A stretch of 64,000 bases of DNA from contig PHEB01000013.1 of NCBI GenBank assembly GCA_002842735.1, forward strand, positions 38,573-102,572, read 5' to 3'. Made by a program: the position numbers and the translations under genes. Numbering within the stretch: the stretch's first letter is position 1; each line of letters begins with the position of its first letter. The notes below the pieces were generated by a model, which saw nothing but the letters and a program-made list of their open reading frames with translations, searched no databases and had not been told where the DNA came from. Source of the stretch: Alphaproteobacteria bacterium HGW-Alphaproteobacteria-7 (GTDB lineage Bacteria > Pseudomonadota > Alphaproteobacteria > Sphingomonadales > Sphingomonadaceae). Positions 48,693 to 58,257 of the stretch are shown piece by piece.

Positions 48693-49064
48693 ATGACCCG
48701 TTATTTCACCGATGAACACGAATGGATCGACGTTGAGGACGGGATCGCCACCGTCGGCATTACCGAATATGCGCAGGGCCAATTGGGCGACATCGTGTTT
48801 GTCGAACTGCCCGAAACAGGCGCGCTGATCGAACAGGGCAAAGATGCCGCCGTGGTCGAAAGCGTCAAGGCGGCTTCCGATGTCTATGCGCCGATCACCG
48901 GCGAGATCACCGAAGTGAACCCCGCGCTGGAAGATGATCCCGCGCTGGTCAATTCCGCGCCCGAAGATGACGGATGGTTCTTCAAGATGACCATCGCTGA
49001 CGAAGGCGAGCTCGACGGGTTGATGGACGAAGACGGTTACAAGGCCTTCGTCGAAGCGCTGTGA
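48693..49064 (+). CDS. gcvH: Glycine cleavage system H protein
   Basis: [40 protein letters not shown]; lipoyl-Lys [14 protein letters not shown]. Confidence 0.97.
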   Translation: MTRYFTDEHEWIDVEDGIATVGITEYAQGQLGDIVFVELPETGALIEQGKDAAVVESVKAASDVYAPITGEITEVNPALEDDPALVNSAPEDDGWFFKMTIADEGELDGLMDEDGYKAFVEAL

Positions 49065-49121
49065 CCGGCACGCCGCCCGCCGCCTGACATCACCCCCCCC
49101 CCTCAGCCACGGAACCACCCC

Positions 49122-50486
49122 ATGCGCTATCTTCCTCTCACCGATACTGACCGCAGCGCGATGCTCGAAAAAATCGGCGCGGCCAGCGTTGATGATCTGT
49201 TCGTCGACGTGCCTGCGATCGCGCGGCTGGACGGCCCGATCCACGACCTGCCCATGCACGCCAGCGAGATGGCGGTGGAACGCCACATGAAGGCGCTGGC
49301 GGCGAAGAATCTGGTGGCGGGCGAGGTGCCGTTCTTCCTCGGGGCAGGAGCCTATCGCCACCACGTCCCCGCCAGCGTCGATGCGATCATCCAGCGCGGC
49401 GAGTTTCTGACCGCCTATACCCCGTATCAGCCCGAAATCGCGCAGGGCACCTTGCAGATGTTGTTTGAATTCCAGACGCAGGTCGCGCGATTGTATGGCT
49501 GCGCGGTGGCGAATGCCTCGATGTATGATGGCTCGACCGCGTGCTGGGAAGCGGTGGCGATGGCGACCCGCGTCACCCGCCGCAGCCGCGCGGTGCTGTC
49601 GGGCGCGCTGCATCCGCATTATGCGCAGGTGGTGAAGACGATGGCGCAGTTCACTGGGGACACCATCGCCGATGCCATGCCCGCGATTCAACCCGAATCC
49701 GATCTGGCCGGCCTGATCGCGCGGATCGACGACGATACCGCCTGCGTGGTGGTGCAATATCCCGATATCCTTGGCCGGATCAGCGATCTTGCCCCGGTGG
49801 CCGAGGCCGCCCACGCCAAGGGCGCGCTGCTGGTGGTGGTGAATACTGAACCCGTGGCGCTCGGCGCGTGCAAATCGCCCGGCGAAATGGGCGCGGATAT
49901 CGTGGTGGGTGAGGGGCAATCGCTGGGCGTCGGGTTGCAATTCGGCGGGCCATACCTTGGCCTGTTCGCGGTGCGCGATCCCAAGCACGTGCGCCAGATG
50001 CCGGGGCGGCTGTGCGGAGAAACTGAGGATGCGGAAGGGAAACGCGGCTTCGTGCTGACGCTCTCGACCCGCGAACAACACATCCGCCGCGAAAAGGCGA
50101 CGAGCAACATCTGCACCAATTCCGGCCTGTGCGCGCTGGCCTTCTCTGTCCACCTGACGCTGCTGGGGGAGGCGGGGCTGCGGCAACTGGCGGCAGAAAA
50201 CCACCGTCTCGCCTGCCTTGCCGCTGATTGGTTGGCACGGGTGCCGGGGGTGCGCGTGCTCAACACGGCGTTTTTCAACGAATTCACTCTGATTTTGGAT
50301 GGCAAGCCCGCGCGCGAAATCATCCGCGATCTGGCGGATCGCGGTGTGCTCGGCGGGGTGTCATTGGGGCGGCTGTATGGCGGGGTCACGGCGCTCGACC
50401 ACGCGTTGCTGGTGGCGGTGACCGAAACCACCACGCAAGAGGATATCGAGCGGCTGGCCCGCGAACTTGAGGAGGCCGTCAAGTGA
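49122..50486 (+). CDS. gcvPA: Glycine dehydrogenase (decarboxylating) subunit 1
   Basis: [49 protein letters not shown]. Confidence 0.95.
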   Translation: MRYLPLTDTDRSAMLEKIGAASVDDLFVDVPAIARLDGPIHDLPMHASEMAVERHMKALAAKNLVAGEVPFFLGAGAYRHHVPASVDAIIQRGEFLTAYTPYQPEIAQGTLQMLFEFQTQVARLYGCAVANASMYDGSTACWEAVAMATRVTRRSRAVLSGALHPHYAQVVKTMAQFTGDTIADAMPAIQPESDLAGLIARIDDDTACVVVQYPDILGRISDLAPVAEAAHAKGALLVVVNTEPVALGACKSPGEMGADIVVGEGQSLGVGLQFGGPYLGLFAVRDPKHVRQMPGRLCGETEDAEGKRGFVLTLSTREQHIRREKATSNICTNSGLCALAFSVHLTLLGEAGLRQLAAENHRLACLAADWLARVPGVRVLNTAFFNEFTLILDGKPAREIIRDLADRGVLGGVSLGRLYGGVTALDHALLVAVTETTTQEDIERLARELEEAVK

Positions 50487-50499
50487 GCGATTTTTCTCC

Positions 50500-50590
50500 C
50501 GCTCGCCCTGAGCTTGTCGACGGGCCGTCCTTGTTTTCCAGCGCCGTTCTCGAAGAAAAAGCAGTGCTTCGACAGGCTCAGCACGAACGG
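50500..50590. repeat. Dispersed REP-like inverted repeat, copy C
   Basis: CGCTCGCCCTGAGCTTGTCGACGGGC ... GTGCTTCGACAGGCTCAGCACGAACGG between gcvPA and gcvPB. Confidence 0.85.
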
Positions 50591-50598
50591 AGTTTTGC

Positions 50599-52167
50599 AT
50601 GACCGCCCCCAACCAATCTGGCTGGAAGCCCGCCATGATCGCCTCCAAAGACGGGATGCACGCCCATAGTTCCGGGGCCCCCGTCACCACCACCGGCAAT
50701 CGCGCGCTGATGCTCGAAGAACCGCTGCTGTTCGAAATCGGGCGCGGCGATGTGACCGGGGTTGATTTGCCCGCGGTTGATGCCGCCGCTCCCACCCGCC
50801 TCGCTGGTCTGGCGCGGTCTGAACCCATCGGCCTTGTCGGACTGACCGAGCCGGAGGCGGTGCGCCACTACACCCGCCTTAGCCGTCAGAATTACGGGAT
50901 CGACCTCGGGTTCTTCCCGCTCGGTTCGTGCACCATGAAACACAACCCGCGCCTTAACGAGAAAGTCGCACGGCTGCCCGGCTTTGCCGATGTTCACCCG
51001 CTCGCCCCGCAATCGACGGTGCAGGGCGCGCTGGAAGTCATCAGCCAGCTGGGCGAATGGCTGTGCAAGCTGACCGGGATGCCCGCCGTCGCGATGAGCC
51101 CCAAGGCCGGCGCGCATGGCGAGCTGTGCGGGATCCTCGCCATCCGCGCCGCGCATGAGGCACGCGGTGATGCGCGTGAAGTGGTGCTGGTGCCCGAAAG
51201 CGCCCACGGCACCAACCCCGCCACCGCCGCCTTCGCCAATTACCGGGTGGAGGATATCCCCGCGACGCCCGAAGGCCGGGTTGATGTCGCGGCGTTGAAG
51301 GCGCGGCTCGGGCCGGATGTTGCGGCGGTGATGATCACCAATCCCAACACCTGCGGATTGTTCGAGAAAGACTTCCGCGAAATCGCCGATGCCGTCCACG
51401 CGGCAGGGGGCTATGTCTATTGCGACGGCGCCAATTTCAACGCCATCGTCGGCAAGGTGCGCCCCGGCGACCTTGGCGTCGATGCGATGCATATCAACCT
51501 GCACAAGACCTTTTCCACCCCGCATGGCGGCGGCGGGCCGGGGTCAGGGCCGGTGGTCTTGTCCGAAGCGCTCGCGCCCTTCGCGCCCTTGCCATTCGTG
51601 CGCAAGCAGGCCGATGGCGCGTTCTACCTCGTCGAGGAAGAACACCGCGAAGAACGCGGGCCGAGCTTTGGCCGGATGACCGCGTTTCACGGGCAGATGG
51701 GGATGTTCACCCGCGCGCTCACATATATGCTCAGTCACGGCGCGGACGGGATGAAACAGGTGGCCGAAGATGCGGTGCTCAACGCCAATTACATCCTGCG
51801 GTCGATGGAAGACATCCTCCACGCGCCCTTCGCCGCCAGCGGCCCGTGCATGCATGAGGCGCTGTTTGGCGACAAGGATTTCACCGGCGGGCTTTCCACG
51901 CTGGACGTGGCGAAGGGGCTGATCGACGAAGGCTATCACCCGATGACGGTGTATTTCCCGCTGGTGGTGCACGGCGCAATGCTGGTCGAACCGACCGAGA
52001 CCGAAAGCAAGGCGGCGATCGATCAATTCATCACCGCCTTCCGCGCCGTGGTGGAACGCGCGTTGGCAGGCGATGAGGCGCTGAAACAAGCGCCTTATTA
52101 CGCGCCCCGGCGGCGGCTGGATGAAACGGCAGCGGCAAGGAAGCCGAAGCTGGTGTTTGAAGGGTAG
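50599..52167 (+). CDS. gcvPB: Glycine dehydrogenase (decarboxylating) subunit 2
   Basis: DLGFFPLGSCTMKHNPRLNEKVA; PLP lysine INLHKTFSTPHGGGGPGSGPV. Confidence 0.96.
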   Translation: MTAPNQSGWKPAMIASKDGMHAHSSGAPVTTTGNRALMLEEPLLFEIGRGDVTGVDLPAVDAAAPTRLAGLARSEPIGLVGLTEPEAVRHYTRLSRQNYGIDLGFFPLGSCTMKHNPRLNEKVARLPGFADVHPLAPQSTVQGALEVISQLGEWLCKLTGMPAVAMSPKAGAHGELCGILAIRAAHEARGDAREVVLVPESAHGTNPATAAFANYRVEDIPATPEGRVDVAALKARLGPDVAAVMITNPNTCGLFEKDFREIADAVHAAGGYVYCDGANFNAIVGKVRPGDLGVDAMHINLHKTFSTPHGGGGPGSGPVVLSEALAPFAPLPFVRKQADGAFYLVEEEHREERGPSFGRMTAFHGQMGMFTRALTYMLSHGADGMKQVAEDAVLNANYILRSMEDILHAPFAASGPCMHEALFGDKDFTGGLSTLDVAKGLIDEGYHPMTVYFPLVVHGAMLVEPTETESKAAIDQFITAFRAVVERALAGDEALKQAPYYAPRRRLDETAAARKPKLVFEG

Positions 52168-52170
52168 CTA

Positions 52171-53481
52171 TTACCGTTCTGGAGGAAGAGGCGGCGGCGC
52201 TGCCGCTTGCTCCTCCGGCGTAACCACCAGCCGGAACTGCCTGAGGTTCATGATCGCGACGAAGAACCCGACCACCGCCAGCGCGCTCGACCCCAGGATC
52301 GCAAAGGCTGCGCCCTTCGCGCCGTTCCAGTCGATGGCGGTTTCCAGCAACACCAGCGCCAGCACGGTCGGCACGGCTCGCACGATGAAGGCGACGTGCG
52401 CCTTGCCTGCCGATACCAGCAGCGATTCAAGGCTCGCGCCGACCAGTTCGACCGCACCGGCGATCGAAAGAATGATCATAACCCAGTAAAATCTGCGGAA
52501 GTCGTCGCCCGCGATCAGATCCAGCCCTTCGCGCCCGAACAGGATCGCAGTGACCACCGCCGCTACCCCGGCAATCGCCGCGATATTGGCCATGCGCCGG
52601 GCGATGTCGAGCGCATCATCGCGCGCGTGCACCAGTTCGGGCAGGATCGCCTTGGAGATCGTCTGCGCCAGCGCGATCAAGGCTTGCCCCAACTGGCTGG
52701 CGATGCGGAACCCGCCCGCCAACTGCGCCCCGCCAAATGTCCCGACCAGCAGGATCATCACCTGCTTGCCCGCCACCGTCAGGCTGCCCGACATATTGGT
52801 TGACCACACAAACCGCCACGCATCCTTGTGCTGCGCGGGGATGGTGCGCAGGTTGACCGATGCCAAGCTGACCGGTTGCACCCGCGCCGCTGCCACCCAC
52901 AGCGCCAGCGCGGTCGCCACTTCGGACGCCGCATAGGCGAGGATGAACCCGGTCACATTGGGCATCAGAAACAGCGCCAGCACCGCGCCGGCCGTGCGGA
53001 TCATTGGCTGCACCGCTTCGGCGGCGGTTGCCTTGGCATACTGGAAATGCAGCCGCAGTATTCCGGTTGGCGTGGCGCGGATCGAGATTAGCGAAATTAC
53101 GCAGTAGAAAAACGTGAGCCACAACAGGTCAGGTGGCACATCGAGCCACAAGGGCGCGGTCAGCACGACGATGATCGAAGCCAGCGTGCCGCCCATGACC
53201 GACATCAGGTCAAGCGCGACCGCAAACCCGGTCGCCTCCCGCGCGCGCGCAATATCCACGCCGGGTGCGGTATCATTGACCCCCCAACGGACGATGAACT
53301 GCCAGGTCTGGAAACTGGCAAATCCCATGATCGCCTGCCCCAGCGCGATGATCAGCGCGAAATGGCCGAAACCTTCGGTGCCTAAAGTGCGCGCGGCAAT
53401 GGCGAGATAGACAAGGCTGAGCACCGCGTTGAACCCGCGTCCGCCCAGCAGCCAGCCCATATTGGCGAATACCCGCTTCAT
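52171..53481 (-). CDS. Oligosaccharide flippase family protein (Wzx/MATE-like)
   Basis: GWLLGGRGFNAVLSLVYLAIAARTLGTEGFGHFALIIALGQAIMGF; about 12-14 TM. Confidence 0.85.
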   Translation of the reverse strand: MKRVFANMGWLLGGRGFNAVLSLVYLAIAARTLGTEGFGHFALIIALGQAIMGFASFQTWQFIVRWGVNDTAPGVDIARAREATGFAVALDLMSVMGGTLASIIVVLTAPLWLDVPPDLLWLTFFYCVISLISIRATPTGILRLHFQYAKATAAEAVQPMIRTAGAVLALFLMPNVTGFILAYAASEVATALALWVAAARVQPVSLASVNLRTIPAQHKDAWRFVWSTNMSGSLTVAGKQVMILLVGTFGGAQLAGGFRIASQLGQALIALAQTISKAILPELVHARDDALDIARRMANIAAIAGVAAVVTAILFGREGLDLIAGDDFRRFYWVMIILSIAGAVELVGASLESLLVSAGKAHVAFIVRAVPTVLALVLLETAIDWNGAKGAAFAILGSSALAVVGFFVAIMNLRQFRLVVTPEEQAAAPPPLPPER

Positions 53482-53637
53482 TGTATGTCCAGCGCGGCTT
53501 AGCCTGCGGCCTTGGCGCAAGGTGTGAAGGGATACGTATTTGTCATGGCGCGCGGGCCTTAGACGCAAAACGCGCAGCAAGCCAAGCGTGAAAGCGCGCG
53601 CGATTGCACCAGTGCCGCCGCGCGTGCGCCCGTCAGT

Positions 53638-55131
53638 TCACCCCATCGTTGGGATAACAAAGGCATTGCTGCCATCTCCACCGCCATCGGGCCAGCGCTG
53701 GGTGATCTTCTTGCCTTTGGTCCAGAACCGCAGCCCTTCGGTGCCATATTGGTCGATATCGCCAAAGCCAGACCGCTTCCACCCGCCGAAGCTGTGGTAG
53801 GCGACTGGCACCGGGATCGGCACGTTGATCCCGACCATGCCGACATTGACCCGCGCCGCAAATTCGCGTGCGGCGTGGCCGTTGCGGGTGAAGATCGCGA
53901 CGCCGTTGCCATATTGATGTTCCGACGGCAGGCGCAGCGCGTGTTCAAAATCATCGGCGCGCACGATTTGCAAAACGGGGCCAAAGATTTCTTCCTGATA
54001 GCTTTTCATCTGCGGCGTCACGCGGTCGATCAGCGTCGGGCCGACGAAGAAGCCTTTCTCGTGCCCCTGCAACGTGAACCCGCGCCCGTCGATGACGATT
54101 TCCGCGCCTTCATCCTCTGCGGTGGTGATCCACTGTTCGACCCGTGCCTTGTGTTCGGGCGTGACCACCGGGCCGTAATGCGCATCGGGATCGTTGGAGA
54201 CGCCGATGCGCAGCGCGTGGATCGCGGGGATCAGTTTTTCGCGCAAGGCATTGGCGGTGTCCTCTCCCACCGGCACTACTACCGGCAACGCCATGCAGCG
54301 TTCGCCCGCCGAACCAAATGCCGCGCCCGCAAGGTCGTTGACCACCTGATCCAGATCGGCATCGGGCATCACGATCCCGTGGTTCTTCGCCCCGCCAAAC
54401 GCCTGCACCCGCTTGCCCAAGGCGGTGCCGCGGCCATAGATATATTGCGCAATGTCAGAGCTTCCGACGAAGCTGATCGCGGCGATATCAGGGTGATCGA
54501 TAATTGCGTCGACCATTTCCTTGTCGCCGTGGACGACCTGCAACAGGCCTTCAGGCGCGCCCGCCTCCACGAACAATTCGGCGAGGCGCACCGGCACCGA
54601 AGGATCGCGTTCCGAGGGCTTGAGGATAAACGCATTGCCTGCCGCACACGCCATCCCGAACATCCACATCGGGATCATCGCGGGGAAATTGAACGGGGTG
54701 ATCCCGGCGCCGATGCCGAGCGGCTGGCGGATCGAATAGACATCGATCCCCGGCCCGGCGCCGTGGGTATATTCGCCCTTGAGCACTTGCGGGATTCCGC
54801 AGGCATATTCGATCACTTCCAGCCCGCGCTGAACATCGCCCTTGGCATCGTCGATCACCTTGCCGTGCTCTGATGAAAGCAGTTCGGCAAGGCTCTGCAT
54901 ATTGCCTTCGATCAACTGCTTGAAGGCAAACATTACCCGCGCGCGGCGCTGCGGGTTGGTGGCGGCCCAACCGGGCTGCACCCGCTTGGCGGTCTCCACC
55001 GCGCGGGCAAGCAGGGCCGCATCGCCGAGCGCAACTTCGGCCTGAACCTCGCCGATCGACGGGTTCCAGATTTGGTGTTTACGGGTAACAGCGGGGCTGG
55101 TGCCGACAATGAAATGATCGATCTGGCGCAT
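53638..55131 (-). CDS. mmsA: CoA-acylating methylmalonate-semialdehyde dehydrogenase
   Basis: ITPFNFPAMIPMWMFGMACAAGNAFILKPSERDPSVPVRLAELFVEAGAPEGLLQVVHGD; AFGSAGERCMALPVVV. Confidence 0.93.
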   Translation of the reverse strand: MRQIDHFIVGTSPAVTRKHQIWNPSIGEVQAEVALGDAALLARAVETAKRVQPGWAATNPQRRARVMFAFKQLIEGNMQSLAELLSSEHGKVIDDAKGDVQRGLEVIEYACGIPQVLKGEYTHGAGPGIDVYSIRQPLGIGAGITPFNFPAMIPMWMFGMACAAGNAFILKPSERDPSVPVRLAELFVEAGAPEGLLQVVHGDKEMVDAIIDHPDIAAISFVGSSDIAQYIYGRGTALGKRVQAFGGAKNHGIVMPDADLDQVVNDLAGAAFGSAGERCMALPVVVPVGEDTANALREKLIPAIHALRIGVSNDPDAHYGPVVTPEHKARVEQWITTAEDEGAEIVIDGRGFTLQGHEKGFFVGPTLIDRVTPQMKSYQEEIFGPVLQIVRADDFEHALRLPSEHQYGNGVAIFTRNGHAAREFAARVNVGMVGINVPIPVPVAYHSFGGWKRSGFGDIDQYGTEGLRFWTKGKKITQRWPDGGGDGSNAFVIPTMG

Positions 55132-55207
55132 GGATTGGGGTCTCCTGTCTCTCCCCCCTCAATGGCGCTACAGGCCGATGCTGGCAAGGGTGCGGGCGGG
55201 GGGCCTG

Positions 55208-55996
55208 TCAATCGGTGCCGTCGTCAAACCCGATACGCTGCGCTGCTGCGCCGCTCATGATGAAGCCGATGGGGCGTTCTGTTTCTTCCTGCAGATGCGC
55301 GATCAGGCTGGCGGTGCGGGCAAGCAGCGAAATGCCCTTGAGCGCCGCGAGCGGGAACCCGGCATCGAGCATCACGGCAGGAATCGCGCCGTTGACGTTG
55401 ATCGGTAACCGGCGGCCAATCGTCGTCGGCAGCACGGTCTGGATGGTGTGCAGCATCGCAATATGCGCGCCGTTGACGCCAAGTTCCCCGGCAAGCGCCA
55501 ACAGCCGATGCGCGCGCGGATCGCCGCCGGAATGCTGCGGGTGACCAAAGCCGGGTATCGCCTTCTTTTCAGCGCGAAGCTCCTTGATCGCTGCCGCGGC
55601 TGCTTCTGCTGGTTCGATCCCTTCCGCCTCTGCGCGGGCGACGCAGGCGGCGTAGAACTTGCCTGCCACCTCGGCGCTGCCCAGCACCACCGATCCGCAG
55701 CCGAGCAACCCGGCGGCCACCGCGCCGTGGAACGCCTCAGGCGCGGCGGCATAGGTCATGCGGGTGGCGACCACGCTTGGCACCAATCCATGTTCGGCAA
55801 TCGCGCACAACACCGCATCGGCCAGCGCCTTCTGCCGGGGATCTGGCATGGTGCCGGTTACGAGCAGCCAGAAATAGCTGGTGAAATCGACCTTGCCGAT
55901 GACGTCGTTGCACAGATCCAGTCCGCGAACGGTGATACTGGTCGCGTCCGATGTGCAGATCGAAGTGACGGCGTTATCCTGCTTGCCGATGCGCAT
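55208..55996 (-). CDS. Citrate synthase-family citryl-CoA lyase-like protein
   Basis: TSITVRGLDLCNDVIGKVDFTSYFWLLVTG; KAIPGFGHPQHSGGDPRAHRLLALA. Confidence 0.8.
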   Translation of the reverse strand: MRIGKQDNAVTSICTSDATSITVRGLDLCNDVIGKVDFTSYFWLLVTGTMPDPRQKALADAVLCAIAEHGLVPSVVATRMTYAAAPEAFHGAVAAGLLGCGSVVLGSAEVAGKFYAACVARAEAEGIEPAEAAAAAIKELRAEKKAIPGFGHPQHSGGDPRAHRLLALAGELGVNGAHIAMLHTIQTVLPTTIGRRLPINVNGAIPAVMLDAGFPLAALKGISLLARTASLIAHLQEETERPIGFIMSGAAAQRIGFDDGTD

Positions 55997-56008
55997 GGGG
56001 CGTTCCTT

Positions 56009-56040
56009 TTCGATATTCGAAGTTGATTTCGTTATGCGAA
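56009..56040. promoter_or_regulatory. Double 13-bp palindromic operator (IclR-type), copy 1
   Basis: TTCGATATTCGAAgttgatTTCGTTATGCGAA in the divergent citryl-CoA lyase/CaiB region; matches copy 2 with identical 19-bp spacing. Confidence 0.7.
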
Positions 56041-56087
56041 GAATATACTAACGCTCTATTGTCAAGACACAAGGTGGGATCAGGCGG

Positions 56088-57272
56088 ATGACAGCCCGGG
56101 AAAAACTTCGCAAGAAAGGGGGGCCGTTAGCCGGCGTCACCGTGCTCGAAATGGGCACCTTCATCACTGGCCCAGCCGCCGGGATGCTGTTGGCTGACAT
56201 GGGCGCGGATGTCATCAAGGTCGAACAGCCGGGCACCGGCGATCCGTTCCGCTCGTTCAAAGGCGGGCTTTATTCGCCGCATTTCCAGACCTATAATCGC
56301 AACAAGCGGTCAATCACGATTGATCCCAAACAGCCCGATGATCTCGCCGTGCTCGATCAGCTGGTCGCCACTGCCGATGTGTTCATCCAGAACTTCCGCC
56401 CCGGCGTGGCGGATCGCCTGAATGTTGATGCGGCGCGGCTGCAAGCGATCAATCCCGCGCTGGTCTATGCCTCGATCTCGGGCTTTGGCAGCGAAGGGCC
56501 GGATCGCGATCGCCCTGCTTTCGATACGGTTGCCCAGGCGGCGAGCGGGTTTCTGCGCCTGCTGGTCAACCCGCAGCACCCGCGCGTGGTCGGCCCCGCG
56601 ATCGCTGACGCCATGACCGGGTTCTACACCGCCTTGGGCATCCTCGCCGCGCTGAATGAACGCCATATCACGGGCAAGGGCCGGGTGGTCGAAACCTCGA
56701 TGTTCGAGGCCATGTGCCACTTCAACCTTGACGATTTCACCCACCTCTTATCCGCCGATCAGGTGATGGGGCCGTATAGCCGCCCGCATGTCAGCCAAAG
56801 CTATGTGTTCCAATGCGCCGACGGTAAATGGATCGCGCTGCATATGTCATCGCCGCCCAAGTTCTGGGAGAATCTGGCAATCGCTGTGGGTCAGCCCGAT
56901 ATGCTGTCGCGCCCCGCCTTTGCCAGTCGTGAGGCGCGGATTGCGCATTATGACGATGTCGTCGCCTTCCTCGCGCCGATCTTTGCCAGCCGTCCGCGCG
57001 ATGCATGGACCGCGGATCTTACCCGGCTGGAAGTGCCCAATTCCGCCGTGCTCGACAGCGCCGAAGTTCTCGCGAGCGAGCAGGCCAAGGCGCTCGGCAT
57101 CGAGGTCAGCGATCCCGATGGCCCCCACGGCACCTTCCGCACAATCCGTTTTCCGCTAACCTTTGATGGTGAACGGATGGACAGCGTCACCGCCCCCCCG
57201 GTATTGGGCGCAGATGATGCGGATGTCCGCCGCAGCATCGAAAGGCCAGAACATGGGATCCGCAGAGGCTGA
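56088..57272 (+). CDS. CaiB/BaiF family (class III) CoA transferase
   Basis: PLAGVTVLEMGTFITGPAAGMLLADMGADVIKVEQPGTGDPFRSF; GRVVETSMFEAM. Confidence 0.93.
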   Translation: MTAREKLRKKGGPLAGVTVLEMGTFITGPAAGMLLADMGADVIKVEQPGTGDPFRSFKGGLYSPHFQTYNRNKRSITIDPKQPDDLAVLDQLVATADVFIQNFRPGVADRLNVDAARLQAINPALVYASISGFGSEGPDRDRPAFDTVAQAASGFLRLLVNPQHPRVVGPAIADAMTGFYTALGILAALNERHITGKGRVVETSMFEAMCHFNLDDFTHLLSADQVMGPYSRPHVSQSYVFQCADGKWIALHMSSPPKFWENLAIAVGQPDMLSRPAFASREARIAHYDDVVAFLAPIFASRPRDAWTADLTRLEVPNSAVLDSAEVLASEQAKALGIEVSDPDGPHGTFRTIRFPLTFDGERMDSVTAPPVLGADDADVRRSIERPEHGIRRG

Positions 57273-58083
57273 CCTGACAGCCAAAAACCCCGAATACCTT
57301 TCCACGCTGGAACGCGGCCTGCGCGTATTGAAGGCGTTTGACGAAGATCACCCGGAAATGACCCTGAGCGAGGTGGCGGCCAAGACCGCGCTGCCCCCGG
57401 CAGTGGCGCGCCGGTGCCTGATCACGCTGGTGGAATTGGGCTATGTGGGGCAACACGAACGCAAGTTCCTGCTGCGCCCGGCGGTGCTGACGATTGGCTC
57501 GGCGTTCCTAGCGTCGATGCAGATCGAACACGTGGTCGCAGCCCCGCTGCAATCCTTGCGCGATTCGACCGGCGACAGTGCCAGCCTTGCGGTGCTGTCA
57601 GGGCCAGAGATCCTGTATGTTGCCCATGTTTCTACCGACCGGCGGTTTCGGGTGGCGGCCAATGTCGGCACGCGGTTTCCGTTCCACGCAACCTCGCTGG
57701 GCAAGGCATTGGCGGCGCATCTGCCGGATCGCGAACGCGCCGAACTGTTGGCGCGCGCCCCGTTCCAACGCTTTACCGAACGCACGGTGACTGATGGCGC
57801 GGCAATGGCTGCGCGGTTGGCGCTGGTGGCGGAGCGTGGTTACGATTCGGCGCTGGATGAACTCGATTACGGCATCGTGTCGGTCGCGGTGCCGCTGTTC
57901 GGGCGGGATCGGCGGGTCATTGCCGCGATCAATTGTTCCACCTCCACCACCCGCATTTCGCAAGATGAACTGGTTCGCACCCGGCTGCCCTTGCTGCGCA
58001 CTGCGGCGGGCGAGATCGAGGCATCGCTGAAACGCTGGCCAACGCTGGAGGCAGCGCTGAAGCCGCAAGGGCAGGGCAGATAA
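57253..58083 (+). CDS. IclR family transcriptional regulator
   Basis: YLSTLERGLRVLKAFDEDHPEMTLSEVAAKTALPPAVARRCLITLVELGYV; FPFHATSLGKALAAHLPDRERAELL; GIVSVAVPLFGRDRRVIAAINCS. Confidence 0.95.
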   Translation: MGSAEADLTAKNPEYLSTLERGLRVLKAFDEDHPEMTLSEVAAKTALPPAVARRCLITLVELGYVGQHERKFLLRPAVLTIGSAFLASMQIEHVVAAPLQSLRDSTGDSASLAVLSGPEILYVAHVSTDRRFRVAANVGTRFPFHATSLGKALAAHLPDRERAELLARAPFQRFTERTVTDGAAMAARLALVAERGYDSALDELDYGIVSVAVPLFGRDRRVIAAINCSTSTTRISQDELVRTRLPLLRTAAGEIEASLKRWPTLEAALKPQGQGR

Positions 58084-58086
58084 ACG

Positions 58087-58152
58087 GGGGTCTAGGCGGG
58101 GTCTAGATGGGGTCAAGGTGGGGTCAAGGAGGGGTCTAGCAAGGGTCAATTA
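58087..58152. repeat. Six-unit 11-bp tandem repeat (GGGGTCTAGNN/GGGGTCAAGNN)
   Basis: ggggtctaggc|ggggtctagat|ggggtcaaggt|ggggtcaagga|ggggtctagca|agggtcaatta. Confidence 0.9.
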
Positions 58153-58155
58153 TTT

Positions 58156-58187
58156 TTCGCATATCGAAGTTGACTTCGCATTGCGAA
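58156..58187. promoter_or_regulatory. Double 13-bp palindromic operator (IclR-type), copy 2
   Basis: TTCGCATATCGAAgttgacTTCGCATTGCGAA upstream of the TonB receptor. Confidence 0.75.
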
Positions 58188-58257
58188 GTTTGTAACTCCT
58201 CTGGCACAATGGGGTCGCCATAAGAGCGTCGCGCTGTGCGCGCACAGGGGAGAGAGA

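Noticed and set aside
48645-50204. 519-aa minus-strand ORF over gcvH/gcvPA
   Set aside because: Antisense to unmistakable GcvH and GcvPA; composition typical of GC-rich shadow frames.
49122-52167. Split GcvP as an unusual fission
   Set aside because: Two-subunit glycine dehydrogenase (GcvPA/GcvPB) is a common arrangement, not novel.
53749-54873. 374-aa + strand ORF antisense to mmsA
   Set aside because: Shadow of MmsA, no independent motifs.
58087-58152. CRISPR array
   Set aside because: Repeat period is 11 bp with no spacers and no cas genes; it is a simple tandem repeat.
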